A stretch of 64,000 nucleotides of DNA from Sphingomonas sp. UBA978 (GTDB lineage: Bacteria > Pseudomonadota > Alphaproteobacteria > Sphingomonadales > Sphingomonadaceae): contig NZ_DBBS01000019.1 in assembly GCF_002292295.1 (NCBI RefSeq), positions 77,318 through 141,317 of the forward strand, in the 5' to 3' direction. Position 1 is the first letter of the stretch. Every line of letters begins with the position of its first letter. Shown in pieces: positions 17,663 through 26,076 of this stretch. The translations under genes were made by a program, and so were the position numbers. Below the pieces are notes generated by a model. It saw only the letters and a program-made list of their open reading frames with translations, was not told the origin of the DNA and did not search any database.

Positions 17663-19050
17663 GAGCGACGCCCCTTGCGATATTGCGCCATGAAGCTCTC
17701 CGCGGCGGGTCTGGGCATGTCGCGGTACCTGGTCCAGCCGCCGGCGAGCGGCAGCCGGGTCAGCCAGCCGGTCCGCCCCATCATCCGCATCGACCGGAGC
17801 GCCGCGGCGGTCGCGGCGCGGTACAGCCGCGGCCGGCGCGCGAACCACGCCCAGGCGCCGAGGCCCGATCGCAGCGAGGCGGGCTCCAGCCCCTCGCGCC
17901 AGCTCTTCTCGCGCCAGCCGCGCAGCAGCGTCGGCAGCGGGATGCGCACCGGGCAGACCTCCTGGCATTTGCCGTTGAGCGTACAGGCGTTGGGCAGGTC
18001 GCGCGACTGTTTCAGCCCGTCGAACGCGGGGGTGAGCACCGCGCCCATCGGGCCGGGATAGGTGCCGCCATAGGCGTGGCCGCCGATCTGCCGGAACACG
18101 ACGCAATGGTTCATGCAGGCGCCGCAGCGGATGCAGCGCAGCATCTCGGCCAGCCCCTCCTCGCGCATCGTCGTGCGGCCGTTGTCGACCAGCACGATGT
18201 GCATCTCTTCCGGCCCGTCGCGGTCGCCCGCGCGCTTCGGGCCGGTGTAGAAGGTGGTATACTGGCTCAGCGGCGCGCCGGTCGCCGATCGCGACAGCAT
18301 GCGCAGCATATGGACGGCATGGCCGGTCGAGGGGACGATCTTCTCGATCCCCGCGGTGACGATATGCATGCGCGGCGGCACCAGCGACAGCTCGGCATTG
18401 CCCTCGTTGGTGACGGTGCAGACCGCGCCGGTATCGGCGACGAGGAAGTTGGCGCCGGAGATGCCGACATCGGCGGCGAGCATGCCCTCGCGCAGGTGGC
18501 GCCGCGCGCTTTCCGCCATCGCGGCGATGGTCTCCTCCTCGTGCGGCGCGCGATGGCTCGCCTTGAACAGCGCCGACACCTGTTCGCGCGTCTTGTGCAT
18601 CGCCGGCCAGATGATGTGCGACGGACGCTCGCCGCTCAGCTGGATGATATGTTCGGCAAGGTCGGTCTCGATCCGGCCGATCCCCGCCTCGGCGAGCGCA
18701 TGGGGCAGGCCGATCTCTTCGCCGAGCATCGACTTGGAGCGCGCGACGCTCTTCGCCCCCGCCGCCGTGCACAGTCGTATGACGATGTCGCACGCCTCCT
18801 GCGCGGTGCGCGCCCAATGCACCGTCGCACCGGCGGCGGTGGCGTTCGCCTCGAACCGTTCGAGGTAGAAGCCGAGGTTGGCGACGACATGGTCCTTGAT
18901 TGCGGCGGCGCGGTCGCGCGCGGCGTCGAAATCGGGGAAGGCGTCGACCGCGATCGTGCGCTTCGCCTCGGCGGTGCCGGCGGTGCGTTCGACCGCGAGC
19001 TTGAGGTTGCGGTCGGCGAGCGCCTCGTCGACGCGGGCGGCGAAGCTCAT
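17659..19050 (-). CDS. lutB: L-lactate utilisation iron-sulfur protein LutB
   Basis: 463 residues. An N-terminal LUD domain (SKSMLGEEIGLPHAL; GISGANFLVADTGAVCTVTNEGNAEL) is followed by two 4Fe-4S motifs, CIRCGACMNHC (about residue 310) and CTLNGKCQEVCP (about residue 360), and a C-terminal domain rich in aromatic and basic residues. It carries electrons in the LutABC lactate-oxidising complex. The ATG at 19050 overlaps the LutA stop (ATGA), and its own stop overlaps the LutC start, so lutABC is one tightly coupled operon. Confidence 0.95.
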   Translation of the reverse strand: MSFAARVDEALADRNLKLAVERTAGTAEAKRTIAVDAFPDFDAARDRAAAIKDHVVANLGFYLERFEANATAAGATVHWARTAQEACDIVIRLCTAAGAKSVARSKSMLGEEIGLPHALAEAGIGRIETDLAEHIIQLSGERPSHIIWPAMHKTREQVSALFKASHRAPHEEETIAAMAESARRHLREGMLAADVGISGANFLVADTGAVCTVTNEGNAELSLVPPRMHIVTAGIEKIVPSTGHAVHMLRMLSRSATGAPLSQYTTFYTGPKRAGDRDGPEEMHIVLVDNGRTTMREEGLAEMLRCIRCGACMNHCVVFRQIGGHAYGGTYPGPMGAVLTPAFDGLKQSRDLPNACTLNGKCQEVCPVRIPLPTLLRGWREKSWREGLEPASLRSGLGAWAWFARRPRLYRAATAAALRSMRMMGRTGWLTRLPLAGGWTRYRDMPRPAAESFMAQYRKGRRS

Positions 19051-19805
19051 GAATCTTCCCCGATCGCGGGGCCGTCGCCCATGCCGGCGATCAGCTCGAT
19101 CGCGTGGAAGGCGCGCACCGGCGATCCCTCGCGGTGCAGTTTGCCCGCCATGTTCATCAGGCAGCCGAGATCGCCCGCGAGCAGCAGGTCGGCGCCGGTC
19201 GCGTCGATCGCGCTCGCCTTCTCCGCGACGATCGCGTTCGAAATGGCGGGATATTTGACGCAGAAGGTGCCGCCGAAGCCGCAGCAGGTTTCCGCGCCGT
19301 CGAGCGGTGTCAGCGCAAGGCCGTCGACCGCCGCGAGCAGGCGGCGCGGCTGGCGCTTGATGCCGAGTTCGCGCAGGCCCGAACAGCTGTCGTGATAGGT
19401 GGCGGTGGCGGGCAAAGCGACGCCCTCGGGTTTCCAGCCGCGCACCTCGTCGAGATAGGCCATGATCTCCCACGTCTTCGCCGCCAGCGCGGTGGCGCGC
19501 GGTCCCCATGTCGCGTCATGGTCGAGGATCTCGGGATAATGGACGCGGATCGTTGCGGCGCAGCTGCCCGACGGGATGACGACATGATCGTAGGGCTCGA
19601 GCGCGGCGATGGCGCGGCGGGCGAGGTCCTCGGCGGTTTTGCGGTCGCCCGAATTGAGCGCGGGCTGGCCGCAGCAGGTCTGCGCTTCGGGCACGATCAC
19701 CTCGCAACCCGCGGCTTCCAGCGCGGTGATCGCGGCGAAGCCGATCTGCGGGCGGATCAGGTCGACGAGGCAGGTGACGAACAGCGCGACGCGGGGGGCG
19801 GTCAT
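19047..19805 (-). CDS. lutA: L-lactate utilisation protein LutA (CCG domains)
   Basis: 252 residues starting MTAPRVALFVTCLVDLIRPQIG. Two CCG (cysteine-rich) motifs are visible, QTCCGQPALNSGD near residue 43 and ETCCGFGGTFCVKYP near residue 190, as expected for the heterodisulfide-reductase-like LutA subunit. It is the first gene of lutABC, divergent from the rhamnonate dehydratase gene 231 bases away; the shared region probably holds both promoters. Because the rhamnose pathway on the other side releases L-lactate, LutABC likely oxidises that product. Confidence 0.94.
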   Translation of the reverse strand: MTAPRVALFVTCLVDLIRPQIGFAAITALEAAGCEVIVPEAQTCCGQPALNSGDRKTAEDLARRAIAALEPYDHVVIPSGSCAATIRVHYPEILDHDATWGPRATALAAKTWEIMAYLDEVRGWKPEGVALPATATYHDSCSGLRELGIKRQPRRLLAAVDGLALTPLDGAETCCGFGGTFCVKYPAISNAIVAEKASAIDATGADLLLAGDLGCLMNMAGKLHREGSPVRAFHAIELIAGMGDGPAIGEDS

Positions 19806-19902
19806 CGTCCGCCCTTCCGGCAGGGACGGCGCTCTGGCGGGCGCAGGGACGGTGGCGATCGTCGGCTCAAGCTCGTTTTCCTCACCTGTCCCGAGTCTCC
19901 GT

Positions 19903-19931
19903 TTGACGCGGCTTTTCTCATCACGTAACGA
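19903..19931 (+). promoter_or_regulatory. Possible sigma-70-like promoter of the rhamnose operon
   Basis: TTGACG at 19903-19908 and TAACGA at 19926-19931 are 17 bases apart in the lutA-rhmD divergent region, about 105 bases before the rhmD start. The -10 match is weak. The rest of the 231-base gap includes a small palindrome (CCGCCATCGGCGG) near 19981, a possible operator. Low confidence. Confidence 0.3.
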
Positions 19932-20036
19932 GCTATCCCATAAAGTGAAAAAAGTAACAAGCTCGGGAGGGATGCTCGTACCGCCATCGGCGGTGTCCGG
20001 CCCGGGACTGATACTGGCGACAAACGGGAGTTTCGC

Positions 20037-21230
20037 GTGGGAATCGTGTCCTTGCCCAAGATCAAGCATGTCCGCGCCTTTACGGTGCGCGGCGGCGGTG
20101 CCGATTACCACGACCAGGGCGAAGGCCATTGGATCGACAACCACATCGCGACGCCGATGTCGCGTTACCCCGAATACCGCCAGTCGCGGCAGAGCTTCGG
20201 CATCAACGTGCTCGGCACGTTGGTGGTCGAGATCGAGGCGGAGGACGGCACGATCGGCTTCGCGGTGACGACCGGCGGCGAGCCCGCCTGCTACATCGTC
20301 GAAAAGCATCTCGCCCGCTTCCTCGAGGGGCGCAGCCCGACCGAATACGAGAAGATCTGGGACCAGATGTACTTCTCGACCCAATATTACGGGCGCAAGG
20401 GTCTGGTCATCAACGCCATCTCCGGTGTCGACCTCGCGCTGTGGGACCTCATCGGCAAGCTGCGGCAGGAGCCGGTCTATCACCTGCTCGGCGGCGCGGT
20501 GCGCGACGAGCTGCAATTCTACGCGACCGGCGCGCGGCCCGACAAGGCGAAGGAATTCGGCTTCATCGGCGGCAAGATGCCGCTGCACCACGGCCCCGCC
20601 GAGGGGATCGAGGGCCTGAAGAAGAATATCGCCGAGCTCGCCGACATGCGGGAAAAATGCGGGCCGGATTTCTGGCTGATGTGGGATTGCTGGATGGCGC
20701 TCGACGTCGACTATGCCACCCGCCTCGCCATCGCCGCGCACGACTACGACCTGAAGTGGATCGAGGAGGCGATCAGCCCCGACGATTACTGGGGCTATGC
20801 GCAGCTGAAGAAGAACGTGCCCAAGGGCATGCTGGTCACCACCGGCGAGCATGAGGCGACGCGCTGGGGCTTCCGCATGCTGATGGAGATGGACTGCTGC
20901 GACATCATCCAGCCGGACGTGGGCTGGTGCGGCGGCGTCACTGAATTGTTGAAGATCAGCGCGCTCGCCGATGCGCACGGCAAGATGGTCGTGCCGCACG
21001 GATCGTCGGTCTACAGCTATCACTTCGTCATCACGCGCCACAATTCGCCGTTCGCGGAATATCTGATGATGCACCCCGGCCCGACCGAGGTGGTGCCGAT
21101 GTTCCATCCGCAGCTGATCGGCGAGCCGGTGCCGCAGAACGGACGGCTGAAGGCGAGCGCGCTCGACGCGCCCGGCTTCGGCGTCGAGCTGAACCGCGAG
21201 ATCGCGATGCACCGTCCCTACACCCACTGA
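20037..21230 (+). CDS. rhmD: L-rhamnonate dehydratase
   Basis: Enolase-superfamily enzyme converting L-rhamnonate to 2-keto-3-deoxy-L-rhamnonate. 397 residues from a GTG with GGGAG six bases upstream. The metal ligands D217 (LMWDCWMALD), E243 (WIEEAISP) and E271 (TTGEHEA) and the catalytic H320 (VVPHGSSVYSYH) all lie exactly nine residues before the E. coli enzyme's D226, E252, E280 and H329 as I recall them. The N-terminal HVRAFTVRGGGADYHDQG also fits. It is the first gene of an operon for the non-phosphorylative rhamnose pathway. Confidence 0.95.
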   Translation: MGIVSLPKIKHVRAFTVRGGGADYHDQGEGHWIDNHIATPMSRYPEYRQSRQSFGINVLGTLVVEIEAEDGTIGFAVTTGGEPACYIVEKHLARFLEGRSPTEYEKIWDQMYFSTQYYGRKGLVINAISGVDLALWDLIGKLRQEPVYHLLGGAVRDELQFYATGARPDKAKEFGFIGGKMPLHHGPAEGIEGLKKNIAELADMREKCGPDFWLMWDCWMALDVDYATRLAIAAHDYDLKWIEEAISPDDYWGYAQLKKNVPKGMLVTTGEHEATRWGFRMLMEMDCCDIIQPDVGWCGGVTELLKISALADAHGKMVVPHGSSVYSYHFVITRHNSPFAEYLMMHPGPTEVVPMFHPQLIGEPVPQNGRLKASALDAPGFGVELNREIAMHRPYTH

Positions 21231-21252
21231 TCCTTCGAGAAAGATCCTCCCC

Positions 21253-22113
21253 ATGAAGCTTTGCCGTTTTGGCCAGCCGGGCGCCGAGAAGCCCGGCCTG
21301 ATCGACGCACAGGGGCGCATCCGCGACCTGTCCGCGCATGTCGCCGACATCTCGCCCGCCGAGCTGTCGCCCGAGGGGCTGGCGCGCCTCGCCGCGCTGC
21401 CGGTCGACGACCTGCCGGTGGTCGAGGGTGATCCGCGCTACGGCGTGCCGTTCAGCGGCACCCGCCAGTTCGTCGCGATCGGCCTCAACTATGCCGACCA
21501 CGCCGCCGAATCGAACCTGCCGATCCCCGGCGAGCCGGTCGTGTTCAACAAGTGGATCTCGTGCCTGCAGGGGCCGAACGATCCGGTGACGATCCCGAAG
21601 GATTCGCTCAAGACCGACTGGGAGGTCGAACTCGGCATCGTCATCGGCACCGCCGCCAACAACGTGTCGGAAGCCGATGCGCTGCGCCACGTCGCGGGCT
21701 TCATCGTCGTCAACGACGTGTCCGAGCGGCACTGGCAGACCGAGCGCGGGCCGACGTGGGACAAGGGCAAGGGCTTCCCGACCTTCGGTCCGGTCGGCCC
21801 GTGGCTGGTCACCAGCGACGAGGTCGGCGATCCGCAGGCGCTGTCGATGTGGCTGTCGGTCAACGGCAAGCGCGTGCAGGACGGCAGCACGGCGACGATG
21901 ATCTTCGGCGTCGCCGAGATCGTCGCCTATGTCTCGAAGCTGATGACGCTGCTGCCCGGCGACATCATCACCACCGGCACGCCGCCGGGCGTCGGCCTCG
22001 GCCAGAAGCCCGAGCCCTGGTATCTGAAGGCCGGCGACGTCGTCGAACTCGGCATCGAGAAGCTCGGGCAGCAGCGCCAGGACTTCGTCGCCTGGACCGG
22101 AACCGCGGCATGA
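21253..22113 (+). CDS. FAH-family hydrolase, probable 2,4-diketo-3-deoxy-L-rhamnonate hydrolase (LRA6-like)
   Basis: 286 residues of the fumarylacetoacetase fold: AIGLNYADHAAESN, the metal-binding acidic residues in KTDWEVELGIVIG, and MTLLPGDIITTGTPPGVG. In the pathway described in Sphingomonas (LRA6), this enzyme splits 2,4-diketo-3-deoxy-L-rhamnonate into pyruvate and L-lactate. Position between rhamnonate dehydratase and a dehydrogenase, and an ATGA overlap with the next gene (22110-22113), support that role. Sequence alone could also fit other acylpyruvate hydrolases, so the substrate rests on context. Confidence 0.9.
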   Translation: MKLCRFGQPGAEKPGLIDAQGRIRDLSAHVADISPAELSPEGLARLAALPVDDLPVVEGDPRYGVPFSGTRQFVAIGLNYADHAAESNLPIPGEPVVFNKWISCLQGPNDPVTIPKDSLKTDWEVELGIVIGTAANNVSEADALRHVAGFIVVNDVSERHWQTERGPTWDKGKGFPTFGPVGPWLVTSDEVGDPQALSMWLSVNGKRVQDGSTATMIFGVAEIVAYVSKLMTLLPGDIITTGTPPGVGLGQKPEPWYLKAGDVVELGIEKLGQQRQDFVAWTGTAA

Positions 22114-22856
22114 CCTTCGCGGGACGGTTCGAGGGGCGCCACGCGGTGATTACCGGTGGCGCTTCGGGTCTGGGCAAGGATGTCGCGAAGCGCATCGTCG
22201 CCGAGGGCGGCACGGTCGCGCTGTGGGACCTCAACGCCGACGCACTGGCGGCGGCGAAGGACGAGATCGGCGCGGCGCACGTCGCCGCGCTCGACGTGTC
22301 CGACGCGGATGCGGTGGCGCAGGCGGCGGCGGACACGCTGGCGGCGCTCGGCAAGGTCGACGTGCTGGTCTGCTCGGCCGGGATCACCGGTGCGACGGTG
22401 CCGGTCCACGAATTTCCGATCGACAACTGGCTCAAGGTCGTCGGCGTCAACCTCAACGGGTTGTTCTATTGCAACCGGGCGATCGTGCCGGCGATGCTGG
22501 CGAACGGCTACGGGCGGATCGTCAACGTCGCCTCGGTTGCGGGCAAGGAGGGCAATCCCAATGCGTCGGCCTATTCCGCGACCAAGGCGGGCGTGATCGG
22601 CTTCACCAAGAGCCTCGGCAAGGAACTGGCGGGCAAGGGGGTGATCGCCAACGCACTGACCCCGGCGACGTTCGAAAGCCCGATCCTCGAGCAATTGCCG
22701 CAGAGCCAGGTCGACTACATGCGCTCCAAGATCCCGATGGGCCGCCTCGGCGAGGTGCACGAATCGACCGCGATGGTCTGCTTCATGGCGAGCGAGGAAT
22801 GCAGCTTCACGACGGCGTCGGTGTTCGACACGTCCGGGGGGCGGACGACCTACTGA
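22110..22856 (+). CDS. SDR dehydrogenase, probable 2-keto-3-deoxy-L-rhamnonate 4-dehydrogenase (LRA5-like)
   Basis: 248-residue classical short-chain dehydrogenase. Landmarks are the TGGASGLG cofactor loop (residues 15-22), catalytic S142, Y155 and K159 (YSATK), and the C-terminal SVFDTSGGRTTY. Context makes it the NAD-dependent step that oxidises 2-keto-3-deoxy-L-rhamnonate before the diketo hydrolase. It could instead be L-rhamnose 1-dehydrogenase, which belongs to the same family and is otherwise missing from this cluster. The start overlaps the upstream stop by 4 bp; the longer open frame upstream is the shadow of the hydrolase gene. Confidence 0.88.
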   Translation: MTFAGRFEGRHAVITGGASGLGKDVAKRIVAEGGTVALWDLNADALAAAKDEIGAAHVAALDVSDADAVAQAAADTLAALGKVDVLVCSAGITGATVPVHEFPIDNWLKVVGVNLNGLFYCNRAIVPAMLANGYGRIVNVASVAGKEGNPNASAYSATKAGVIGFTKSLGKELAGKGVIANALTPATFESPILEQLPQSQVDYMRSKIPMGRLGEVHESTAMVCFMASEECSFTTASVFDTSGGRTTY

Positions 22857-22869
22857 CGTTTCCGCCCGT

Positions 22870-22951
22870 CCTCACCCTTCCGCCGCTGGCGCGGCGCCCT
22901 CCCTCTCCCCGATGGGAGAGGGAAAGGCGGCGAAGCCGGCGAAGGGTGAGG
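22870..22951. repeat. GC-rich inverted repeat, family A copy 1
   Basis: An inverted repeat with arms beginning CCTCACCCTT and ending GAAGGGTGAGG and a centre CCCTCTCCCC-GAT-GGGAGAGGG. Related copies lie at 34570-34696 and 45029-45110. It sits inside the rhamnose operon between the SDR and lactonase genes, so it would be transcribed as a long hairpin. Confidence 0.75.
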
Positions 22952-23028
22952 GCAGGGCGGAACGCGGTGTTTTCCATATTCCGCAGCCGTCCGGCACGAG
23001 ACGGCGCGGGCCTTTGCCGGAGAGACGG

Positions 23029-23937
23029 ATGACCGCGATCCCGTTCGTCGATGCCCACATCCACCTGTGGGACCTGAACCACATCCGCTATCCGTGGCTG
23101 ACCCCGCCGTTCGACGGCGACGGCCCCAACGGCAGCGCCGAGGCGATCGCGCGCAATTACAGCGTCGCCGACTATCGCGCCGCGCTCGCCCGCTGGAACG
23201 TCGTCGGCGCGGTGCATATCGATGCCGGCGCGGATGCGGCACACTCCCTGCGCGAAACCGAATGGCTGGAGGGCCTCGCCACCGACACCGGCCTGCCGAC
23301 CGGCATCGTCGCTTATGCCGATTTCGCCGATCCGGGCGCGGACGCGCTGCTGGCGCAGCACGCCGCGCATCCCCGCGTCCGCGGCATCCGCCAGATCGTC
23401 AACTGGCACGCCGACGCGCAGCGGACCTACACGCCCCGCGACCTGACTCGCGACGAGGCGTGGCAGGCGGGGTTCGCGCGGCTGGCGACGCATCGCCTGT
23501 CGTTCGACCTGCAATGCTATCCGGGGCAGATGCCCGGGCTGGTGCCGCTGTTCGCGCGCCATCCCGACGTGCCGGTGATCGTCAACCACCTCGGCATGCC
23601 GGTGATGAGCGATCCCGATGGCCTCGCCGACTGGCGCCACGGGATGCGCGCGCTCGCCGCGCTGCCGCACGTCGCGGTCAAGCTGTCGGGCCTCGGCTTC
23701 ATCTGGCGCGACTGGACGTTCGAGCGGGTGCGGCCGATCCTGCTGGAGGCGATCGACCTGTTCGGTCCCGACCGCTGCCTGTTCGCGAGCGATGCGCCGA
23801 CGGACACGCTGTTCGCGCCGATCGACCGCTATCTCGAAACCTACCACGCCATCGCCGCCGATTTTTCCGATGCCGAGCGCCGCGACCTGTTCGGTCGCAA
23901 CGCGAACCGCCTCTATCGACTGGGACTGAATCCATGA
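23029..23937 (+). CDS. Amidohydrolase_2 family protein, probable L-rhamnono-gamma-lactonase (LRA2-like)
   Basis: 302 residues of the amidohydrolase_2 TIM-barrel family: metal ligands in FVDAHIHLWDL at the N-terminus, VNHLGMPV, and FASDAPTDTL near the C-terminus. In this pathway it would open the lactone made by rhamnose dehydrogenase to give L-rhamnonate. ATG at 23029 with GGAGAG just upstream; the frame stays open farther upstream through repeat sequence. The stop overlaps the RhaT start (ATGA, 23934-23937). A lactonase role is inferred from family plus neighbours. Confidence 0.88.
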   Translation: MTAIPFVDAHIHLWDLNHIRYPWLTPPFDGDGPNGSAEAIARNYSVADYRAALARWNVVGAVHIDAGADAAHSLRETEWLEGLATDTGLPTGIVAYADFADPGADALLAQHAAHPRVRGIRQIVNWHADAQRTYTPRDLTRDEAWQAGFARLATHRLSFDLQCYPGQMPGLVPLFARHPDVPVIVNHLGMPVMSDPDGLADWRHGMRALAALPHVAVKLSGLGFIWRDWTFERVRPILLEAIDLFGPDRCLFASDAPTDTLFAPIDRYLETYHAIAADFSDAERRDLFGRNANRLYRLGLNP

Positions 23938-24995
23938 CCCCCAATCCGCTGCTCGGCGTAATGTATCACTGGCTGGGCGGGCTCGCCTCCGCCAGCTTCT
24001 ACGTTCCCTATCGCGGCGTGAAGCGCTGGTCGTGGGAGATCTACTGGCTGACCGGGGGCATCTTCTCCTGGGTGTTCGCGCCATGGTTCTTCGCGTCGCT
24101 CCAAACCAACGACCTGCTCGGCGTGCTCGGCAGTGCGCCGGCGCCGGCCTTCTGGTGGCCGATCCTGTTCGGGCTGCTGTGGGGCTTCGGCGGCCTCGGC
24201 TATGGCCTCGTCATGCGCTATCTCGGGCTGAGCCTGGGCATGGCGGTGGTGCTGGGGTTGTGCACCGTGTTCGGCACGCTGATCCCGCCGCTGTTCACCG
24301 GCGAATTCCACGCAAAGCTGCTGGCGACCACGTCGGGCAATATCGTGCTCGCGGGGATCGGCCTGACGGTGCTCGGCATCGTCGTCGTCGCCATCGCCGG
24401 TGCGCAGAAGGACGCGCTGCTCAGCCCCGAACAGAAGGCCGCGGTGGTCGCCGAATTCAACTTCAGGAAGGGCATCGCGGTCGCGATCTTCGCCGGCATC
24501 ATGTCCGCCTGCTTCGCCTTCGGCCTCGCCGCGGGCGAGCCGATCAAGGGCCTGTCCGCCGCCGCCGGCACCGGGCCGCTGTGGACCGGACTGCCGGTGC
24601 TGTGCCTCGTCATGTTCGGCGGGCTCGTCACCAATCTGGTCTGGTGCTCGATCCTCGTCGTCCGCAACCGCAGCGGCGCGGAATGGCTGGGGCGGACAAA
24701 GCCCGGCATCGAACGCCCGCCGCTGCTGCGCAACTACGTGCTCAGCGCGCTGGCGGGCGTCACCTGGTACTTCCAGTTCTTCTTCTACACGATGGGGGAG
24801 AGCCAGATGGGGCGGCTCGGCTTCTCCAGCTGGACGCTGCACATGGCGTCGATCATCATCTTCGGCACGCTCTGGGGCTTCGCCTTCCGCGAATGGAAGG
24901 ACGTCGGCGTGCGGATCAAGGGCATCGTCTGGGGCGGCGTCGCGCTGCTGCTGATCGCGACAATCGTGATTGGCTACGGCAACAGCATCGCATGA
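23934..24995 (+). CDS. rhaT: L-rhamnose/H+ symporter RhaT
   Basis: 353 residues with ten hydrophobic segments spread over the whole length. It opens MTPNPLLGVMYHWLGGLASASFYVPYRGVKRWSWEIYW and contains GLLWGFGGLGYGLVMRYLGLSLG, AGIMSACFAFGLAAGEPI and WYFQFFFYTMGES, all characteristic of RhaT. It imports L-rhamnose across the inner membrane. It overlaps the lactonase gene by 4 bp. Its presence strongly supports the rhamnose assignment of the cluster. Confidence 0.95.
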   Translation: MTPNPLLGVMYHWLGGLASASFYVPYRGVKRWSWEIYWLTGGIFSWVFAPWFFASLQTNDLLGVLGSAPAPAFWWPILFGLLWGFGGLGYGLVMRYLGLSLGMAVVLGLCTVFGTLIPPLFTGEFHAKLLATTSGNIVLAGIGLTVLGIVVVAIAGAQKDALLSPEQKAAVVAEFNFRKGIAVAIFAGIMSACFAFGLAAGEPIKGLSAAAGTGPLWTGLPVLCLVMFGGLVTNLVWCSILVVRNRSGAEWLGRTKPGIERPPLLRNYVLSALAGVTWYFQFFFYTMGESQMGRLGFSSWTLHMASIIIFGTLWGFAFREWKDVGVRIKGIVWGGVALLLIATIVIGYGNSIA

Positions 24996-25008
24996 CGGGC
25001 CCGGCGGC

Positions 25009-26076
25009 GTGATCCGGCTGGCGCTCGCCGCCGCGCTGCTGGCATTCACCGGCGCGGCGCCGGTGCGGCCCGCGGCGGAGGCGCCGCTGGTGATGACCGC
25101 GATGCACCTGCACGATCCGTGGATCGTCGCCGACACCGCGAGCCGCACCTATTATCTGTTCACCCGCAACGAAGCGGCGATGACCGGCGACACCCGGCTC
25201 GGCACGATGATGTACGCCAGCCGCGACCTGAAGCACTGGACCCGGCCGAAGCTGGTCTTCGCGCTGCCGCCCAACACATGGGCGAAGGCGGGCAGCTGGG
25301 CGCCCGAGGTGCATGCGTGGAAGGGGAAATACTACCTCTTCACCACCTTTCACGATCCCGCCGCGACCCTGGGCAAAAGCGGCAAGCGGGCGACCTATCG
25401 CCGCGGCACAATGCTGGCGGTGGCGGACCGGATCGACGGGCCGTACCGGCTGGTGCGCGGCGGCGAACCGATCGTCGCGGCCGACCGGATGACGCTCGAC
25501 GGATCGCTCTATGTCGATCCGAAGGGCAGGCCGTGGCTCGTCTATGCGCACGAATGGTGGCAGACCGGCGTCGGCACGATGGAGGCGGTGCCGCTGACGG
25601 ACGACCTCGCTGCCGCCGGTCCGCCGCTTACCCTGTTCAAGGCGAGCGACGCCCCCTGGGCGGTCGGGCAGAAACAGCCGGACGGCGACACGGTCTACGT
25701 CACCGATGGCCCCGAACTGTATCGCAGCCGGACCGGCAAGTTGCTGATGCTGTGGTCGAGTTACGGCAGGAAGGGCTATGTCGAGGCGCAGGCGCGCTCG
25801 GTGTCCGGCGGGATCGCGGGGCCGTGGGAGCAGCTCGGCACGCTGGTGGAGCGCGACAGCGGCCATGGCATGCTGTTCCGCGCCTTCGACGGGCGACTGA
25901 TGATGATCCTGCACCGCCCGTTCAACCATGCGCTCGGCAAGCTGTACGAGATGCGCGACGATGGCGACCGGCTGTCGGTGGTGCGCGAGGCGACCGAGCT
26001 GGATGGCGAGGCCTATCCGACGCACCCCTGCGTCGCGGGCCATTCCTCGTTCGATGGAGCGACACCGGGATGCTGA
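25009..26076 (+). CDS. Exported GH43-like glycoside hydrolase
   Basis: 355 residues. The GTG at 25009 yields a clean signal peptide (MIRLALAAALLAFTGAAP); an in-frame TTG at 24970 would overlap rhaT and break the signal peptide. The five-bladed beta-propeller glycosidase pattern is clear: base Asp in LHDPWIVADT, pKa-modulating Asp in LDGSLYVDPKGRPWL, and acid Glu in TDGPELYRSRTGKL. Family 43 enzymes cleave alpha-L-arabinosides, xylosides or galactosides. In this operon it probably acts on rhamnose-containing pectic side chains. The next gene starts 7 bases before its stop. Confidence 0.85.
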   Translation: MIRLALAAALLAFTGAAPVRPAAEAPLVMTAMHLHDPWIVADTASRTYYLFTRNEAAMTGDTRLGTMMYASRDLKHWTRPKLVFALPPNTWAKAGSWAPEVHAWKGKYYLFTTFHDPAATLGKSGKRATYRRGTMLAVADRIDGPYRLVRGGEPIVAADRMTLDGSLYVDPKGRPWLVYAHEWWQTGVGTMEAVPLTDDLAAAGPPLTLFKASDAPWAVGQKQPDGDTVYVTDGPELYRSRTGKLLMLWSSYGRKGYVEAQARSVSGGIAGPWEQLGTLVERDSGHGMLFRAFDGRLMMILHRPFNHALGKLYEMRDDGDRLSVVREATELDGEAYPTHPCVAGHSSFDGATPGC

